Shown one piece after another: positions 14,101 to 39,379 of a stretch of DNA of 64,000 bases. The DNA comes from Pterobdella sp. o SKG-2022 (lineage: Eukaryota; Annelida; Clitellata; Hirudinida; Piscicolidae). The translations under genes were made by a program, and so were the position numbers. Numbering within the stretch: the stretch's first letter is position 1; every line of letters starts with the position of its first letter. Below the pieces are notes generated by a model. The model did not search any database and was not told the DNA's origin. It worked only from the letters and a program-made list of their open reading frames with translations. The DNA lies in the NCBI GenBank assembly GCA_964035795.1, contig OZ038320.1:28739855-28803854 (forward strand), written 5' to 3'.

Positions 14101-17100
14101 TTTAAAAAAATGTGAGAAAATAAAGTTGAGAAAAAAATAAAAAAGAAGGAAAAAAAGTATAAACTAAAAAACAAACATACAAAAATATGATCCAGAATGG
14201 TGAACAACAAATAAGTTAACAACGATGAAGTTGGCAAACAAGGGAGACTCACAGCCATATAGGCAGCACACCCAGCACTCCTGGTCTTGGCCTTGGAGTC
14301 CACCAAGCGGCCACTGATGCCGAAGTCACACAGCTTTATGTTGCCCCTCTCATCCAACAATATATTCGATGGCTTCACGTCTGATTGATTCGTTCTTTTA
14401 TATAATTATTATTAGATTAGAAATCTATTTGTTCTAGTGACTGAAGTTGACAAGAGTCAGTCTAAATAAGTGATACAACAGGGTCGAAAAGTTGCAGAAC
14501 GACAGACATATAGTCAAAGTTTGATGAAAAAGTAGAAGAATAAAAAATGAACTAAATAACCAACTTCACTTATGTGGTTATAAAAGCTGTTCATATAAGA
14601 GTTTAAATTATAACCCAAAAAACCAAACAAATGAGACTAATTTTAACTTGAGAAAAAAACGCTTGCAAATTTTTTTATAAAACTTCAAACCTCTGTGAAT
14701 AACGCCATGGGTTTCCTTGAGATAGTGCAGTGCATTCAATGTCTGTGATATCATAATGGGATTTCTATTGATTTATTACAGTTTTATGGTTTAACTTTCC
14801 TATGTATTAGCTTTTATAGTGCAAATTATTTGAACACAAAAAATAATTTTATTGAGTACAAAGCTTTTCGTTAACAAAGTAACATAATCAAGTACGTTAA
14901 AAAGCTTTGTAGTCAATAAAATTACTTTTTGTGTTCGAATAATTTGCAGTATTTACGTTGGCTAAAAGAGATTAGTATGCATTTTTTATAGATATAATAC
15001 TTTTTAATGGGATATTTTTATTGATTATTATACTATAATTATGAGGAATTCAAATATTCTATTTTTTAATGAGCCGCTGTTCTGTGGACGTTAAACTCTA
15101 TCGTGGGGATAGCTAGAGAAAACAAAATTTCTACTACTACTACTACTAGTAGTAGTAGTAACAATAATAATAACAATACCGATAATATCATAATGAAAAC
15201 AACTATAACAGCAAAAGACTCACAGCCACTGTGACCTTCCCAAGCACTTTTTCAGGAATGCACTCTCCTAACCTCTTCATCAGCTTATCCAAGCAGGTGG
15301 CCATCAATTCCATGCAGATCCATACGTCCGTCTGCGGTTTGGAGGTGCTTATGATGGAAACGTAACGATATGATATAATTGTTTGAAGCATAAGAGAAAA
15401 TTTATATATATTCAAAGAAACACATTTTGGCTTAATATACTTTATTTAGCTTTTTGAAACTTAATAGTTTCATCATTAGGTTAATAATCTAATTGTTTCA
15501 ATAAATAGTTTTGAAATGCTTTCTTATTGAATATAGTATATTGAACAGGAGTGTATTTCTTTGATACGTATAAAACATGAAAAATGAGAAATTATCAATG
15601 TTCATTATCAAGAAAACCTATATCAAAAAGATAGACAAAAAAGCATTGTTTTTTTTAATAAAAATCGTAATAATGTGAAATATTTGAAAGCGATTAATAT
15701 TATGATATACATACTTACTTTATACAACTCAATACAACACAATAATACAATAACGAATATGATTATAGTGGCATTAACTCCAAGTGTTTCTAGGCCACTA
15801 AATTATGAAAAAAAACTAAGAATAAAATAATACATAAATATTTATACACCATTATGTGAAAAAAAGATTTATAAAACTGAGGTAAAAAAAATGGTAACGT
15901 AGCTTCTATTTGAAAAACATGAAGAACATCAATTGGCTGAAGGTTCATACAACGTTTAACGGTGTATTTTATCAAATGAATACCAACTCAAAATTCTTAT
16001 ACTTATAAACTCAATTAAATATATGAAACACAATAGTAATCTACTGAAGAGAAAGATATATGAAATCAAAACATACAGGGGTGATGAAGGTGCCTAAAGA
16101 TTTGACAATGTAGGGGCAACTGTGACACTTCATAACCACATCGAGGTCCATAATGATCCTCTTATTCTCCTCACTGTTGCCCGACCTCCTCATTTGCTGC
16201 CAGTGATGGAGGGATTAATAATGATGATGTTTCTTATTATGAAAATACTTTAACTGAAGATTTATGGGTAAAGAAGAAGGTAAAATACATTGCAAAAAAA
16301 GGGATGAAACAAAGGTTATATATAAATTTAATTGATGATATAAACTGAAAAAACGTAGAAATTATTGTTTTATTGTGCATAAAAAGACTAAGTTGGTATA
16401 GACCCATAAGGAGGTGAATACTGAAAACTCAACAAGTGCTTAATTTGAAAATATGGCTCAAACCTAAACTTAAAACCGCAAATCGTGAAGGAGAGCCATT
16501 ATGAGCTGTCGTCCACTATGAAAACGAACGTGAAACGATGATAAGTTTAAAATTATATTTGAATTTCCTGAGCATGACGTCAGGGGCACCAACTCAGCAC
16601 CCTAGCGTTCAAGACTGCTAGCTGAGTTTCTACGTTTCTAGGATACAAATATGAACACCACTGTTGGCCCTAAACTTCTTGGTAAAATGTACTGTTTCCA
16701 CTTTGAATTTTAAATACTTCTACAGTTCACCAGTAAACATATGATGTTATTTTAATGAAAATTTTTCAATGGTTGTGTAATAATGTAAATTATTCATATT
16801 TTGAAGCCCTATTTATCAAAACATAAAGATTGATTTATTAAAAAGCGTTTAAGCAATACTTAAATACGAAAACAACCATAATAATAACCATGATGAAAAT
16901 AAATGCCATTTTCTATCCTAAAATAAGTTAGTTATATTTCAAAAGCCAAAAAAGTAAAAATAAGTGAAAACAAAAAAAAAAATTTTTGAAAGATTCGTAC
17001 AAAAAATTGGAATGAATAATATTTTGAGATATAACAAAAAACGGTGAAAAGTTAAAAAAAAAAGAAAGTTTATTGCTTATCTGACATGATGAAAAGTAAG

Positions 17101-18808
17101 ATAAAAGCGAGATAAGAATAGATACTTTATGCAATGCATATATATTAGTTGTTTAGATAAAAATTAGAAAAAAAGCATTTTAAATAAGTAAAAAAAATAA
17201 TGAAATGACATTAAATTTAAATGTGCTGTGTCGAAAAATAAAAAAATGATGAAAATAAAAACAACTACAAATAAAAACACAAAAAAAAACATTTAAATAT
17301 GGAGATAAAGCAAAACTAGTTTTTTGTTGAAATAAAAGGTTTTTTCAGAAGATTTGAAAATGCAAAATGTTCAAACAAAGATTGTTTGAAAGCATTTCTA
17401 AGGCATAACAATAAGTAACAAAAATCGATGAATAAAAACTATCCAAGAAAAGAACGATCCAATCAAAAATTATGAAAATAATAAACAAACCTTGACAGCC
17501 ATAATGGTATTGGTAGGAATGTGTAGCATTTTCATCACATGACCACAAGTGCCGTGACCTAGTTCTCCTAGCACACCCATTTCCTGAATGTCTGTAGCTA
17601 TTTTCTGCACCAAAGTGATAATGGTGATAGTATTATTTGTGTTAGTTGAATTTTTACTGGCTCGATATATTTAAATTGTTGTTATTATGAGAAGTATATT
17701 TTAGTGATATGAGAATTTGAAAGATTGGTTCTACTAATAAGTTTTTCTATAATATTGATTCCATTGAATATTGTTTCCACAATCAATATACTAATTTAAT
17801 ACTACATAACTTGATGCATAATCTTTTTAATACTTACTTCACCATTAATGTTTAGGTAGCCAGCTGATTTCATGATTTCAATGTACTTCTGTTCTATTTC
17901 AATACTGATGATGGATTATGAAGTAGTTTGAAAGATATAAACTAACATCTTCATCATCATCAAATTTTCCATAAATAAATGATAAAGCATTGAATAAATT
18001 ATAAAGCATTGAAAATATTTGGCTCAAACTTAAAACTTTTGATAAAACCCTTTGTAATAATACATTACTATACAAAATCTAACCTAAAATTATGAAAACA
18101 TAAAAACACAAAACAAAGATCATGAGAATGAATTTAATAAGATTCTTAGATAATATTATAATTTATTTATTGTAGTTATACATTAATATTACCTGTCTTG
18201 AGATTTAGTAGAGATGTTATCCATATTAAACACTTGTTTTTTCCTAGTTTGACCACCGAGACTTAAATTACCAGCAGAACTTGGTCGAGCAAAGAATCTT
18301 TTGGATGCAAGAGAGAAAGGAACATTTGAACTTTGTTGACTTTCTCCTATTTGATCATTTGGCATGTTATCAGATGTGCTGAAGGCCTCTAACTGTAAAT
18401 CAGGCTTGTTTAAGTTGAAAGGTTTAGTGAAGTTGTTTGTATGTAATATTCTTTGAGGTGTTCCTGATCGAGGTCGATGTAGGGGCTTTTGAAGACTAAA
18501 AACATTCTCAGAAGAAGAAAGGGATCCAGTATTTATTGGATGAACATTTTGGTTTAGCGAAAAATCTTTAATTTCATCTAAAATTTTGAAACAAAATAAA
18601 TTTTTGAATAGGTTAATAAAATAAATAAAATACCTGTACTCCCTTTTCGAAATGGGCTATTGAGGTTTGGGTTGACATTGTTAATATACGGTTTAGCACC
18701 TAATTGAGATTCAGAAGGTCTAGAACGCGTACTATCTTCGAAGGATTCAGCTTTGAATCTAGCTTCTAGATCATCAATTTTGCTTTGAAGAGAAGAAGCC
18801 ATTTGCAT
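11105..18808 (-). CDS. MAP2K7: MAP kinase kinase 7 (hemipterous type), JNK activator
   Basis: Dual-specificity kinase that phosphorylates and activates JNK in the cytoplasmic stress cascade. I rebuilt 12 exons on the minus strand, in transcript order: 18808-18634, 18577-18193, 17904-17838, 17604-17491, 16196-16077, 15331-15224, 14742-14691, 14380-14253, 13736-13656, 13293-13151, 12519-12474, 12211-11105. They total 2526 nt (841 aa) with phases that agree. The N-terminus [16 protein letters not shown] matches the MKK7 N-terminal coiled helix, which fixes the start; the ATG at 18808 or the next at 18802 may be used. Kinase landmarks are the Gly loop GELGHGTCG (about 222-230), the VAIK-type lysine 247, HRD 339-341, DFG 359-361, the activation segment SKAKT (Ser369 and Thr373, equivalent to the MKK7 phosphosites), [11 protein letters not shown], and RRPKYQKLL in subdomain XI. 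The DVD docking segment [18 protein letters not shown] follows. After it comes an unusual Ser/Asn/Pro-rich tail of about 345 residues. Confidence 0.95.
14816..14951. mobile_element. MITE-like hairpin element, copy A
   Basis: An imperfect palindrome of about 136 bases in the MAP2K7 intron between exons at 15224 and 14742. The arms are about 55 bases and contain GCAAATTATTTGAACACAAA on the left and its near-complement on the right, then an inner part TACAAAGCTTTTCGTTAAC. The inner arm sequence recurs almost exactly in copy B in a SKI2 intron. Two related hairpins in introns of unrelated genes indicate a dispersed non-autonomous element. No target-site duplication was confidently defined. Confidence 0.7.
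15130..15175. repeat. (CTA)n-(GTA)n palindromic trinucleotide repeat
   Basis: A CTA run switches to its complement GTA and then to an AAT-type run, inside the same MAP2K7 intron as the hairpin element. It is a simple repeat with self-complementary halves. Confidence 0.85.
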
Positions 18809-19187
18809 ATCGAAATTGTCACTGATAACAATTTTTTACAATTTCAAATGAATAAAATAGAAATTTAATGATTGAATTTTGATTATTTAAAACCCATTTG
18901 TTTTAAAAAGGTTTCGACTTAATATTACTTATTAATAGTTTTTTAATAATGACTACATCAAAATAAAATGTAGCCAAAAAAATAATATTTTAAATTGAAT
19001 TCAAAACTAACATTTTACTATAATGAAAATAGCAAAATAAGAAAATTTCAAATGAATAAATTATTTTTTGAAATTCAAATGCTGTTTGTTCTTGGTGTAA
19101 GTGGTTGAAACCTTTAAAAGTTCACGCTTTGATATTGTACTTCTTGATTTTCAGTTCATAAAATTTTATGCTGCTTGATCTTTCAAT
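18809..19187. promoter_or_regulatory. shared divergent promoter region, MAP2K7 / RBBP6-like
   Basis: The start codons of two divergent genes lie 379 bases apart, so this interval must carry both 5' UTRs and probably a bidirectional promoter. It is AT-rich. I see no convincing TATA box or factor site to single out. Confidence 0.5.
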
Positions 19188-20473
19188 ATGGAAGCAAGTT
19201 TTTTTTATAAGCTCACTTCTGATGCTTCAGATTTTGAAACTATACAATTCGAAAAGCCAGAAATATCTATATCAGCTTTGAAAGAATTGATAATCAAAGA
19301 TAAATTTGAAGAATCAATAAGTCTTAAAGAATTGGATATTATTGACTTCACGTCTAGAAAAAGTAATGCTTTTTTAAATTCAACAAACATCTTACAAATC
19401 ATATTTTTACAGAGTATTCAGATACTGATGTAATCAAAAAGAATTCTTATCTGATCGTATCGAAAATTCCGAAACTCATACTATCATCTAAAAGTTTGAG
19501 GTTATTCAAATTAGCAGTCTATCAACGTTTTTCATTTTAACTCTTATCAAAATTTTCACTACTTGAATCAAATTAATCCTAATTCAAACAAAATATTAAA
19601 TTTTTTGAAGCATGTTTTTTCAAAAAATAGAACAAAAGAGTCTATAATGAAATAAATCATACATTTCTTAGTATATTCCAAATATTCCTTTTCCTTTTAC
19701 TGCATTTATGATGTATGATCATATAATTTATATAATATTTAATACAGTTTTCAAAGCAAAGTACCTAACCACCAAGTAGCAACTATCCAACCTTTCAAGA
19801 CTTCTGACGTTGATAATAATGATGAAAAGTCTAGCAACAAAGATACATGCATTAATAGTTATGAACACTTCACTGCTAACACTTCTTCAACTACTATATA
19901 CACCAGTCAAGCCACTGATTGGTAAGCATAGTTTAATGTAATAAAGTTAAAATTTTTGATACAATGAAATGAAATTCATGGGTTTATTCAGTTTATATGT
20001 GTTTTTCTAGCACAAATCATTAGTCTTAGGCTTTAATTTTTGACTAAAGACTATAATTAAAATTTCATTAACCTATCATTGTTTACAAAACACAGGTTTG
20101 AAAATTTTGTACATGATTACTCATGAAAAAAATTAAAACTATTATTATTAGTTTAAGTTGTAATAACTTTATAATAACATGTTTTCAATAATAATATGAT
20201 TTTGTTAATTTTAAAAAATGAACCCAAAAAAGAAACTTGTGTTGTATGGATTTATTCAAAAAAGGATAATATTTAATATCAATTACATAAACCATAGCAA
20301 ACCAAGCCAGCCTTTGAGCTCCCAGTCCCAGCTTCTCCAACCTCCCATATTGTATTCTGCACCTCAAGCCACAACCTATGTATGCCACTCACATACTTCA
20401 CTGTTTCCAATTTAAGGATTCAAGCTTAAAATTTCTAAAAATTAGTCTCCATATTTTTGAATTCTTCCAGTCA

Positions 20474-20509
<36 letters not shown>

Positions 20510-22282
20510 TTAAATTTGTTTAATTTCAAAGTTTTTATAAATAGGGTTATAAATAATATAATAGCTTAGTTGGTAGATCAGGGAAAAGTAGAGGCATAAC
20601 CTTTATAATTTTCAAACCAACCTCAAAAAGCTATATGATTTTCAATATCATAGCTTATGCCATACAAAATCATAATTAAAAATTCTTTTTGGCTATAATC
20701 TTTCAGACATGTTTAATTAACAAGAGCATTATTATTTATATACTTTTTAATGTTAATATGTAAACCTTACAGATCTATCCTTCTCCAGGTCCTTATGGTA
20801 ATTATTTTCTCATGGACGTTTTCAAATTGATATATCACTGACCTAATATTCTGATGTTACAATCAACATTTATCTTCTATTTTTTCATTCATTTTTATTT
20901 TTTATTATTAATTATTTATGTTCTTATTAATTATCTTTTTTAATTATTTAATATTTTTTAAATTATATTTTTTATATATTTTTCATGAATTTTACCTTTA
21001 TTTCATCATGACAACAGGACAACCCTACTTGTACCAACCCCACTTGTACGCTCCTTTGACTATGTACTCACCATATTACACCCAACCATTCATCAATCCT
21101 CACTAGTAAGTATTTTTATTTGGTAATGAGATTCTTCAGTTCTAGTCACTTAACTTTATATACAGTTATATAGTAAGGATGGCGATGAAGTTTACTCATT
21201 ATAGTTGCTTACCCCTTCAAAAATTGATATACACTTTTAGTAACATGAAAGCGTTTTAGTGTCATGAAACATGATGTTTATTGAATAAGGCTAACATAGG
21301 GTTTTATTTTTTAGAAAGTCATGATTAACTTAAAAAATCTTTTGTGGATTCATATCATTAATTTGTAGTCAATTAGATGGTTTTTGCTTATTTTAAAAAT
21401 CAAAACATGTGTTCTCTTTTTTAGCAATCGATACAGTGCTCCGATGGAATCCTTGAATCAAAACAGGTCAATGGATAAGGCATCCTTGTACCATAGGTCT
21501 GTTCAGATGAGTCCATTAAAATTGATTACATGACAGTGGTTTCAGTAAATAGATTTTAAATCGAGTTGAATGCTTGTGAAAGTTTTTGTTTTAATAAAAG
21601 TATATTGTATTACGTTGTAAAAACCTAAATTTAAAATAACATTTTCAGAGAAAAGCATAGTCATTACAAAGCACCTCATCATGAAAGGAGGAGGAGCAGA
21701 GAGAGGGATGCCAGGAGAAGTCGATCGAGGAACAGAAGGTACTACAGGGACAAAAGTCACTCCAGGGAGCGTCACCATAGAAGATATTCTAATGAAAAAT
21801 ATGAAAGATCTTCCAGACACAGAAGGCATTACAGAGAAAGAAGCAGAAGTAGAAGACGTAATCGAAGTGATTCTAGACATAGGTCTAAAAGATATGATGC
21901 AGAAAAAGAAAGATTAGGGCGGTTTGAAAGACAGAGTGATAAGAGTTTTGATAAACATGATTCTGTAATTAAGTCAAAATACAAAACTTCTAGTGATGAT
22001 GAGCATAACTCGGATGATGATACAACTAAAGACAGTCAATCTCCCAAATCAAAAAGTGAAGATACTCAAAATACCCAGGATACTATTAATAGTCAGGTGA
22101 TAGAGAACACAGGTGATTCTAAACCCACAGAGAATAATGAAAATGGCAATGAAGATAATAAGCAAGAGGTAGGTGTAAAGGAAGATGATGTCACAAACCT
22201 ACCTGAACAAGATAAAGTGGCTTCACCTGTGAGAAAATTTAAAAGTGTTTCAAACCAATTGTCTCCTAGCTCTTACAAGTGA
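19188..22282 (+). CDS. RBBP6-like DWNN-domain protein with RS-rich tail
   Basis: Eight exons: 19188-19362, 19413-19500, 19748-19921, 20298-20379, 20773-20797 (a 25-base microexon), 21018-21105, 21425-21496, 21649-22282. They total 1338 nt (445 aa) with phases that agree. Residues 1 to about 88 resemble the DWNN ubiquitin-like domain of RBBP6/MPE1: start MEASFFYKLTSDASDFETI, then YSDTDVIKKNSYLIVSKIPK across exons 1-2. A Pro/Tyr/Gln-rich linker (IYPSPGPYGQPYLYQPHLY) follows. The last exon encodes an Arg/Ser-rich block (HHERRRSRERDARRSRSRNR and on) and an acidic Ser/Asp/Glu tail. RBBP6 proteins act in mRNA 3' processing and ubiquitylation, and RS tails are typical of nuclear RNA-processing factors. 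I found no CCHC zinc knuckle and no RING, both normal after DWNN in RBBP6. The exon 4 acceptor may be 20298 or 20307, both in frame. Nuclear RNA-processing role is inferred. Confidence 0.8.
20477..20507. repeat. (AT)n microsatellite
   Basis: About 31 bases of alternating A and T in the intron between exons 4 and 5 of the RBBP6-like gene. Confidence 0.95.
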
Positions 22283-22449
22283 TTGGCGTTTACTATTTCA
22301 AACAAGTTTATGATTCGTTTATGAACCAATACCATCACGATACGATCAACAGTTGATGGTGTGATTTCATTCTAGTATTAGAAGTTGTGTTCTAAGAAAG
22401 TCTTGTAAACACGTTATGACTGAATGAAAATTTACTTCAGTCAAAGCCT

Positions 22450-22455
22450 AATAAA
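22450..22455 (+). terminator. probable poly(A) signal of the RBBP6-like gene
   Basis: A canonical AATAAA about 170 bases downstream of the stop codon at 22282. The next gene on this side is convergent, so the signal most likely serves this gene. Confidence 0.5.
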
Positions 22456-22821
22456 TTTAATTATAACTTACATAACCTAGGATTGCATTTATCACCAACA
22501 AATATGGGCTTTAAAACTTGATTTGTATTAACCCATTAGCGTTTGGAAAATGTTAAGATAAGTTTTCAAAACTGTTTTATATGCATCGTTACTCCAACCA
22601 TTTTTGTTTATTTTGTCGATATATTTGAAACGCATTTTCCATAAAAGATTACGAATAAACTGCACATTTCTTAAGTGAAAACAAACATATACAAAAAATA
22701 TCTAATGATTCTTTCAAACTCAAGATGATTCGAACAAAAATATATAGAAAAATTGACAGACTAAAAGCAAATCAGATTGGGTATAGAGTATTACGCATTA
22801 TTCTACCAAGCCAACGACAAT

Positions 22822-22827
22822 TTTATT
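22822..22827 (-). terminator. probable poly(A) signal of arfaptin
   Basis: AATAAA on the minus strand, about 240 bases past the arfaptin stop at 23068. It gives the convergent arfaptin and RBBP6-like transcripts separate ends in the 22283-23067 interval. Confidence 0.4.
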
Positions 22828-23067
22828 TGTGTAAAGTAACAATATATAATAAAGTTTTGTGGTAAAACAAGATATTGGAAATATTTGATCAGATATATTA
22901 ATTTAGACTCAACAAAACTATTTACTAAATTCATTCAAAATTATTATCTCACTAAATAATTTGGACAAACTAAAATGTATAATATTTGCCTAAAAAACGC
23001 AATAATAAATGGAAGATGGATATACGGATGCAATATGACAATAAGAACAAATGCATGTAAATGAAAT

Positions 23068-26000
23068 TTAATCATTGTTTTCCAGCCAAGAGTTACCGCT
23101 GACGGCTTTGAAATCATAATGCGAAGCTACTTCAGAGATACACTTTGATGACTCGGCGCAATACTTGTTAACAGTGTCTTGTAGCACGTGAAGATTGCGT
23201 TTTACCACTTTAACCTGTGATTTGTTATGTCAATTATTATGTAGTTCTAAATTCGATTCTCAATGATGAGGTTTCGTAAAATTCTACCCAAAGAGAAATT
23301 TTGAGTGGAATTATTTGAAAATAAATATTTTTTTAGCTGCTTCTATACCATGTTAACTTCTAAAGCTCGTTGAGTCACCAAATCTGTAATAGAGTTGTGA
23401 GAAATGACTAATAAAAAAATTTAAATAACCTTGTTCTCATCAAAGAGCTTAATTTTAACTAGGAGATCTGATCTGTTCTGGTTGAACTTAGCCAGATGCA
23501 TATCATATTTGAGCCTCGAATCCTTTATTCTTAGCTGAAAAAAAATAAAACCAGTAGAATTTTTTAAAATTCAAAGATAACTTATAAATTAAAATAAGAC
23601 TAAACTATAAATTATAGCCTCGTTTTTGCTATCACACAGCCTATAGCACGTGGGAATCAAGCTCAGAAAACGCTCGACTTCCACTTTGAAGATTGAAATT
23701 AATTCTCGACTCTCGCACATGCCGCAGTTTGTAGGCTACATGGTTTATGCTGTTTAAGCTTCGTTTTCAACATTTATATCAAAAACGTATTGAATTTCAA
23801 GATTTGATTGCCGAAAATATAAAAAATGCACACGATGTCTCTGTTGAGATATATTAATTTTCCAAAAAAACAATATATTTCAATAAGTTAAAACTATAAA
23901 AGTTTCACCTTGTATGAATATTTGAGCCGAAAAAATGTGTATATAAAAAAATATATTTGAAAATCTTTTGAACAAATTAAAAAATTTTTCGTTCAAAATC
24001 TTGATGTCTTGTAAACCTACCGTATTCAATTTGACTAATTTTTTATGACGAAAAATTATGAAAAATCTTTTTTAACCAAATTTATTCAGCATTTGTTGAA
24101 GTCTTATTTAGGAAATTTCCAATTGTTTTATAACGTATAATAGGCCCAAACACTCCTGGAGTTGATGCCACTTCAATCATTAGTAATTTCATTGTATAAT
24201 TAAAAAATAATTTTACTTTTTTTAAAAGTATATAAGATAAATTATTACTAATGAAATTATTAACTAATCTAATGATATATTTAACAATAGATACTATTAA
24301 TTTAAGAAAATAATCTTTATCTGCATCAAAAGTAACGCCTATAGACTTGCTTAATGAAAGCCGTATGATGAAACATGATAAATATTATAACAAACCAACC
24401 TCGTTGCCGCTTTTTTGGGCTTCTTCATACTCCACTCTGTAAGCATCGTACTCGACTCTGCACGCCTCATATTGCCTAACTGAAAACAAACAGTCTTCCA
24501 GCGTTTTATCATTCAGTGTGGTCAGGTTTGATATGAACATTCTCAACACACCTTGAGTGCAAATATTGATAGTTGAAAGCGTGATTATAATAACCTAATT
24601 ATATATTATCAACTTTAAAAAAATTTGAGCACGAAAACTAAGAAAAATATATGGAAAATTATAGCAAAGTGAATAACATGTTGCATCCAAATAAATGTTG
24701 TTTGAACTCATCGATTTATTATGAAGAATCAAGGTGATTTGAGTACATGAATAGAAAGCATATTTTATCATTACCATGAGACGCCAAAAAAACATCATGA
24801 TGAATTAAGGATTATTGAAAAAATTATGAATATATTCAAAATTTTTTAAATTAATAAGTTTGGAGCATTTTAGAAAATCGTCATTTTGGTCCAAAATTAA
24901 AAAAAAAAAATCTTTCTATATATCACACAGATTTGGATGAATTATATATATTTTTTAAGCTTATAAACTCAATAAAACGAGTCGATTATTGGTTTTAAGC
25001 AACATAAAATATAAGATTTTCATAAGAAAGATGAAATTATTTCTTTTAAAAATAAGAAAATTCCTAAAATTGAAAAGAACATAATTGTTTGAATTAGAAT
25101 GCTATTAGAATATTATTAGAAGTTTAATTGATCGAGATATGGGAAAAATATATAAATAGGAAACAGTAGTTTTAGTATTATAAAAATTAATATATTAGTA
25201 TATTAGTTGTTGTACTAGTATTAAGAAAAAATGAATTTAATTTTAGCTTTCTAGAAACATCAAATGTTTTGTTTAAAGCATTTATATAAACTTCAACTTT
25301 AGCATTATTACCTGTATTAAAAATATCAATAATAGCTAAATCATCTTCAACTATTTACTCATAATGTTTGCACTTTGTGGCAAGCAATATATTTATTTAA
25401 AAAATAAATCACAAACATATAAGCTGAGACACATACCTTCATAAGAATCTGTGCATTTGAACATGTTCTGGTACATATCTCCATTACACATCATTTCTTC
25501 CTTAAATGGACTTATATCTTTTAGTGCATTTTCTGATAAAAATAAACCGAGATCTTTTTGAGCAGCATTCATTGCAGACATGTGATTTAGAACTGCTTTT
25601 GACTGGGATGTTGGTTAGTTATCAGCTTTATATCAATTACCATTTTGTACAAATTGAACAAAAACTTCACAAGTTTGAATATTATTTCTTAATTTATTGA
25701 AAAAAATTTATCAAAACTCATTAATATAATGAGTAAAAAAACTTCATATACAAAATTATATTAACCTTTGCAATCAGTACAGTACACATTGCTTTGCTTT
25801 CATACAATAATGAAATTTGTTTTTCAATTTCATTATCAACAGTTTTTGTTCCATAACCTAAACTTTCACACAGCAGTTGTTTTGTGTAGGTGAATCGACT
25901 TTTTGACCACTCTTTGAAAGAACCAATTTTTTTGTTGTTCAATGTTACAGTTAAGCCTTCAGAGCAAGTCACAGAATCTAATGAAATATTTGCTGATATA

Positions 26001-26277
26001 ATACCTTTTTAATTTTTATAAAATTTTCCAACAAACTTGAATGGGGTAAACTGACTGGGGTAACATTGGAGGCTACTTCAGGTTGCTCTTCGTCTTCTGA
26101 CTGTTGTTGAGAGTCATTTATATTAATTTCTTTAAACTCTTCTTTTAGAATCTGGTCTGAACTATTATCCTCCACTATTGAAATTTGAGTTACTAGTAGA
26201 TAAGGAAAGTAATAGTAATTAATTCAACATCTACCTGTATTAATGGATTCACTATCTACTTTTGTTTGTTCATCCAT
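23068..26277 (-). CDS. ARFIP: arfaptin (AH/BAR-domain Arf/Rac-binding protein)
   Basis: Arfaptins are BAR-domain dimers that bind GTP-loaded Arl1/Arf/Rac at the trans-Golgi and shape or sense membranes. Minus-strand exons: 26277-26235, 26174 to about 26037, 25977-25766, 25602-25437, 24551-24400, 23534-23430, 23214-23068; about 320 aa against roughly 340 in vertebrates. Family landmarks are IGSFKEWSKSRFTYTKQLLC (start of the AH domain), GYGTKTVDNEIEKQISLL, NLTTLNDKTLEDCLFSVRQY, YEACRVEYDAYR, KLFDENK before VKVVKRNLHVLQ, and the C-terminal SWLENND matching the family SWLEE ending. The N-terminal 60 or so residues are acidic and disordered, as usual. The end of exon 2 is uncertain: the frame closes at a TAG (25978-25980) just before exon 3, and only donors at about 26036 or 26051 restore phase. 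The symbol denotes the family, not a specific paralogue. Confidence 0.92.
23589..23735 (-). other. coding-like island in an arfaptin intron
   Basis: A G+C-richer island inside the arfaptin intron between exons 24400 and 23534. On the minus strand it is open for 48 codons and contains NCGMCESRELISIFKVEVER followed by FLSLIPTCYRLCDSKNEA, with five cysteines. A possible acceptor (TAG) sits directly upstream, but its pyrimidine tract is poor. Arfaptin reads well without this segment, so if it is an exon it is alternative or belongs to something else. It could equally be a conserved non-coding element or a decayed exon. Confidence 0.25.
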
Positions 26278-26569
26278 GTATTTTTATATTTTTTTTGAAT
26301 AGTTAAATATCATGTACAATTTTTATATATTAAAAAAAACTGCGATATTTTACAATAGAAAATCCAATCTACATGATCACGATAAAAGGTTTCACTAAGA
26401 GCTAAAAAAAACCTTGTAAAAAAACTTCAAAATTTAAAAATAAAAAAAAAATTTTTAATTTAAAAATCCATAGATAAATTTGTTTTTATAATATTAAAAT
26501 TTTTAACTTAACTTCGTTTTTAAATTTAAGCAAGCAACTTTTAAAATTTCTCAAAAAGTTAAAAAAAAA
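26278..26569. promoter_or_regulatory. shared divergent promoter region, arfaptin / SKI2
   Basis: Only 292 bases separate the start codons of arfaptin (minus) and SKI2 (plus), so the interval must hold both 5' UTRs and probably a bidirectional promoter. It is extremely AT-rich with A runs, and no specific site stands out. Confidence 0.5.

Positions 26570-39379
<12,810 letters not shown>

Noticed and set aside
21681..21917. 78-codon plus-strand ORF (MKGGGAERGMPGEVDRG start)
   Set aside because: It is an off-frame reading of the RS-rich last exon of the RBBP6-like gene. The correct frame gives the Arg/Ser block and runs on to the TGA at 22282.
24170..24262. Imperfect inverted repeat around TAATTTCATT / AATGAAATTA in an arfaptin intron
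   Set aside because: The arms are short and AT-rich with mismatches, which is expected by chance in this composition.
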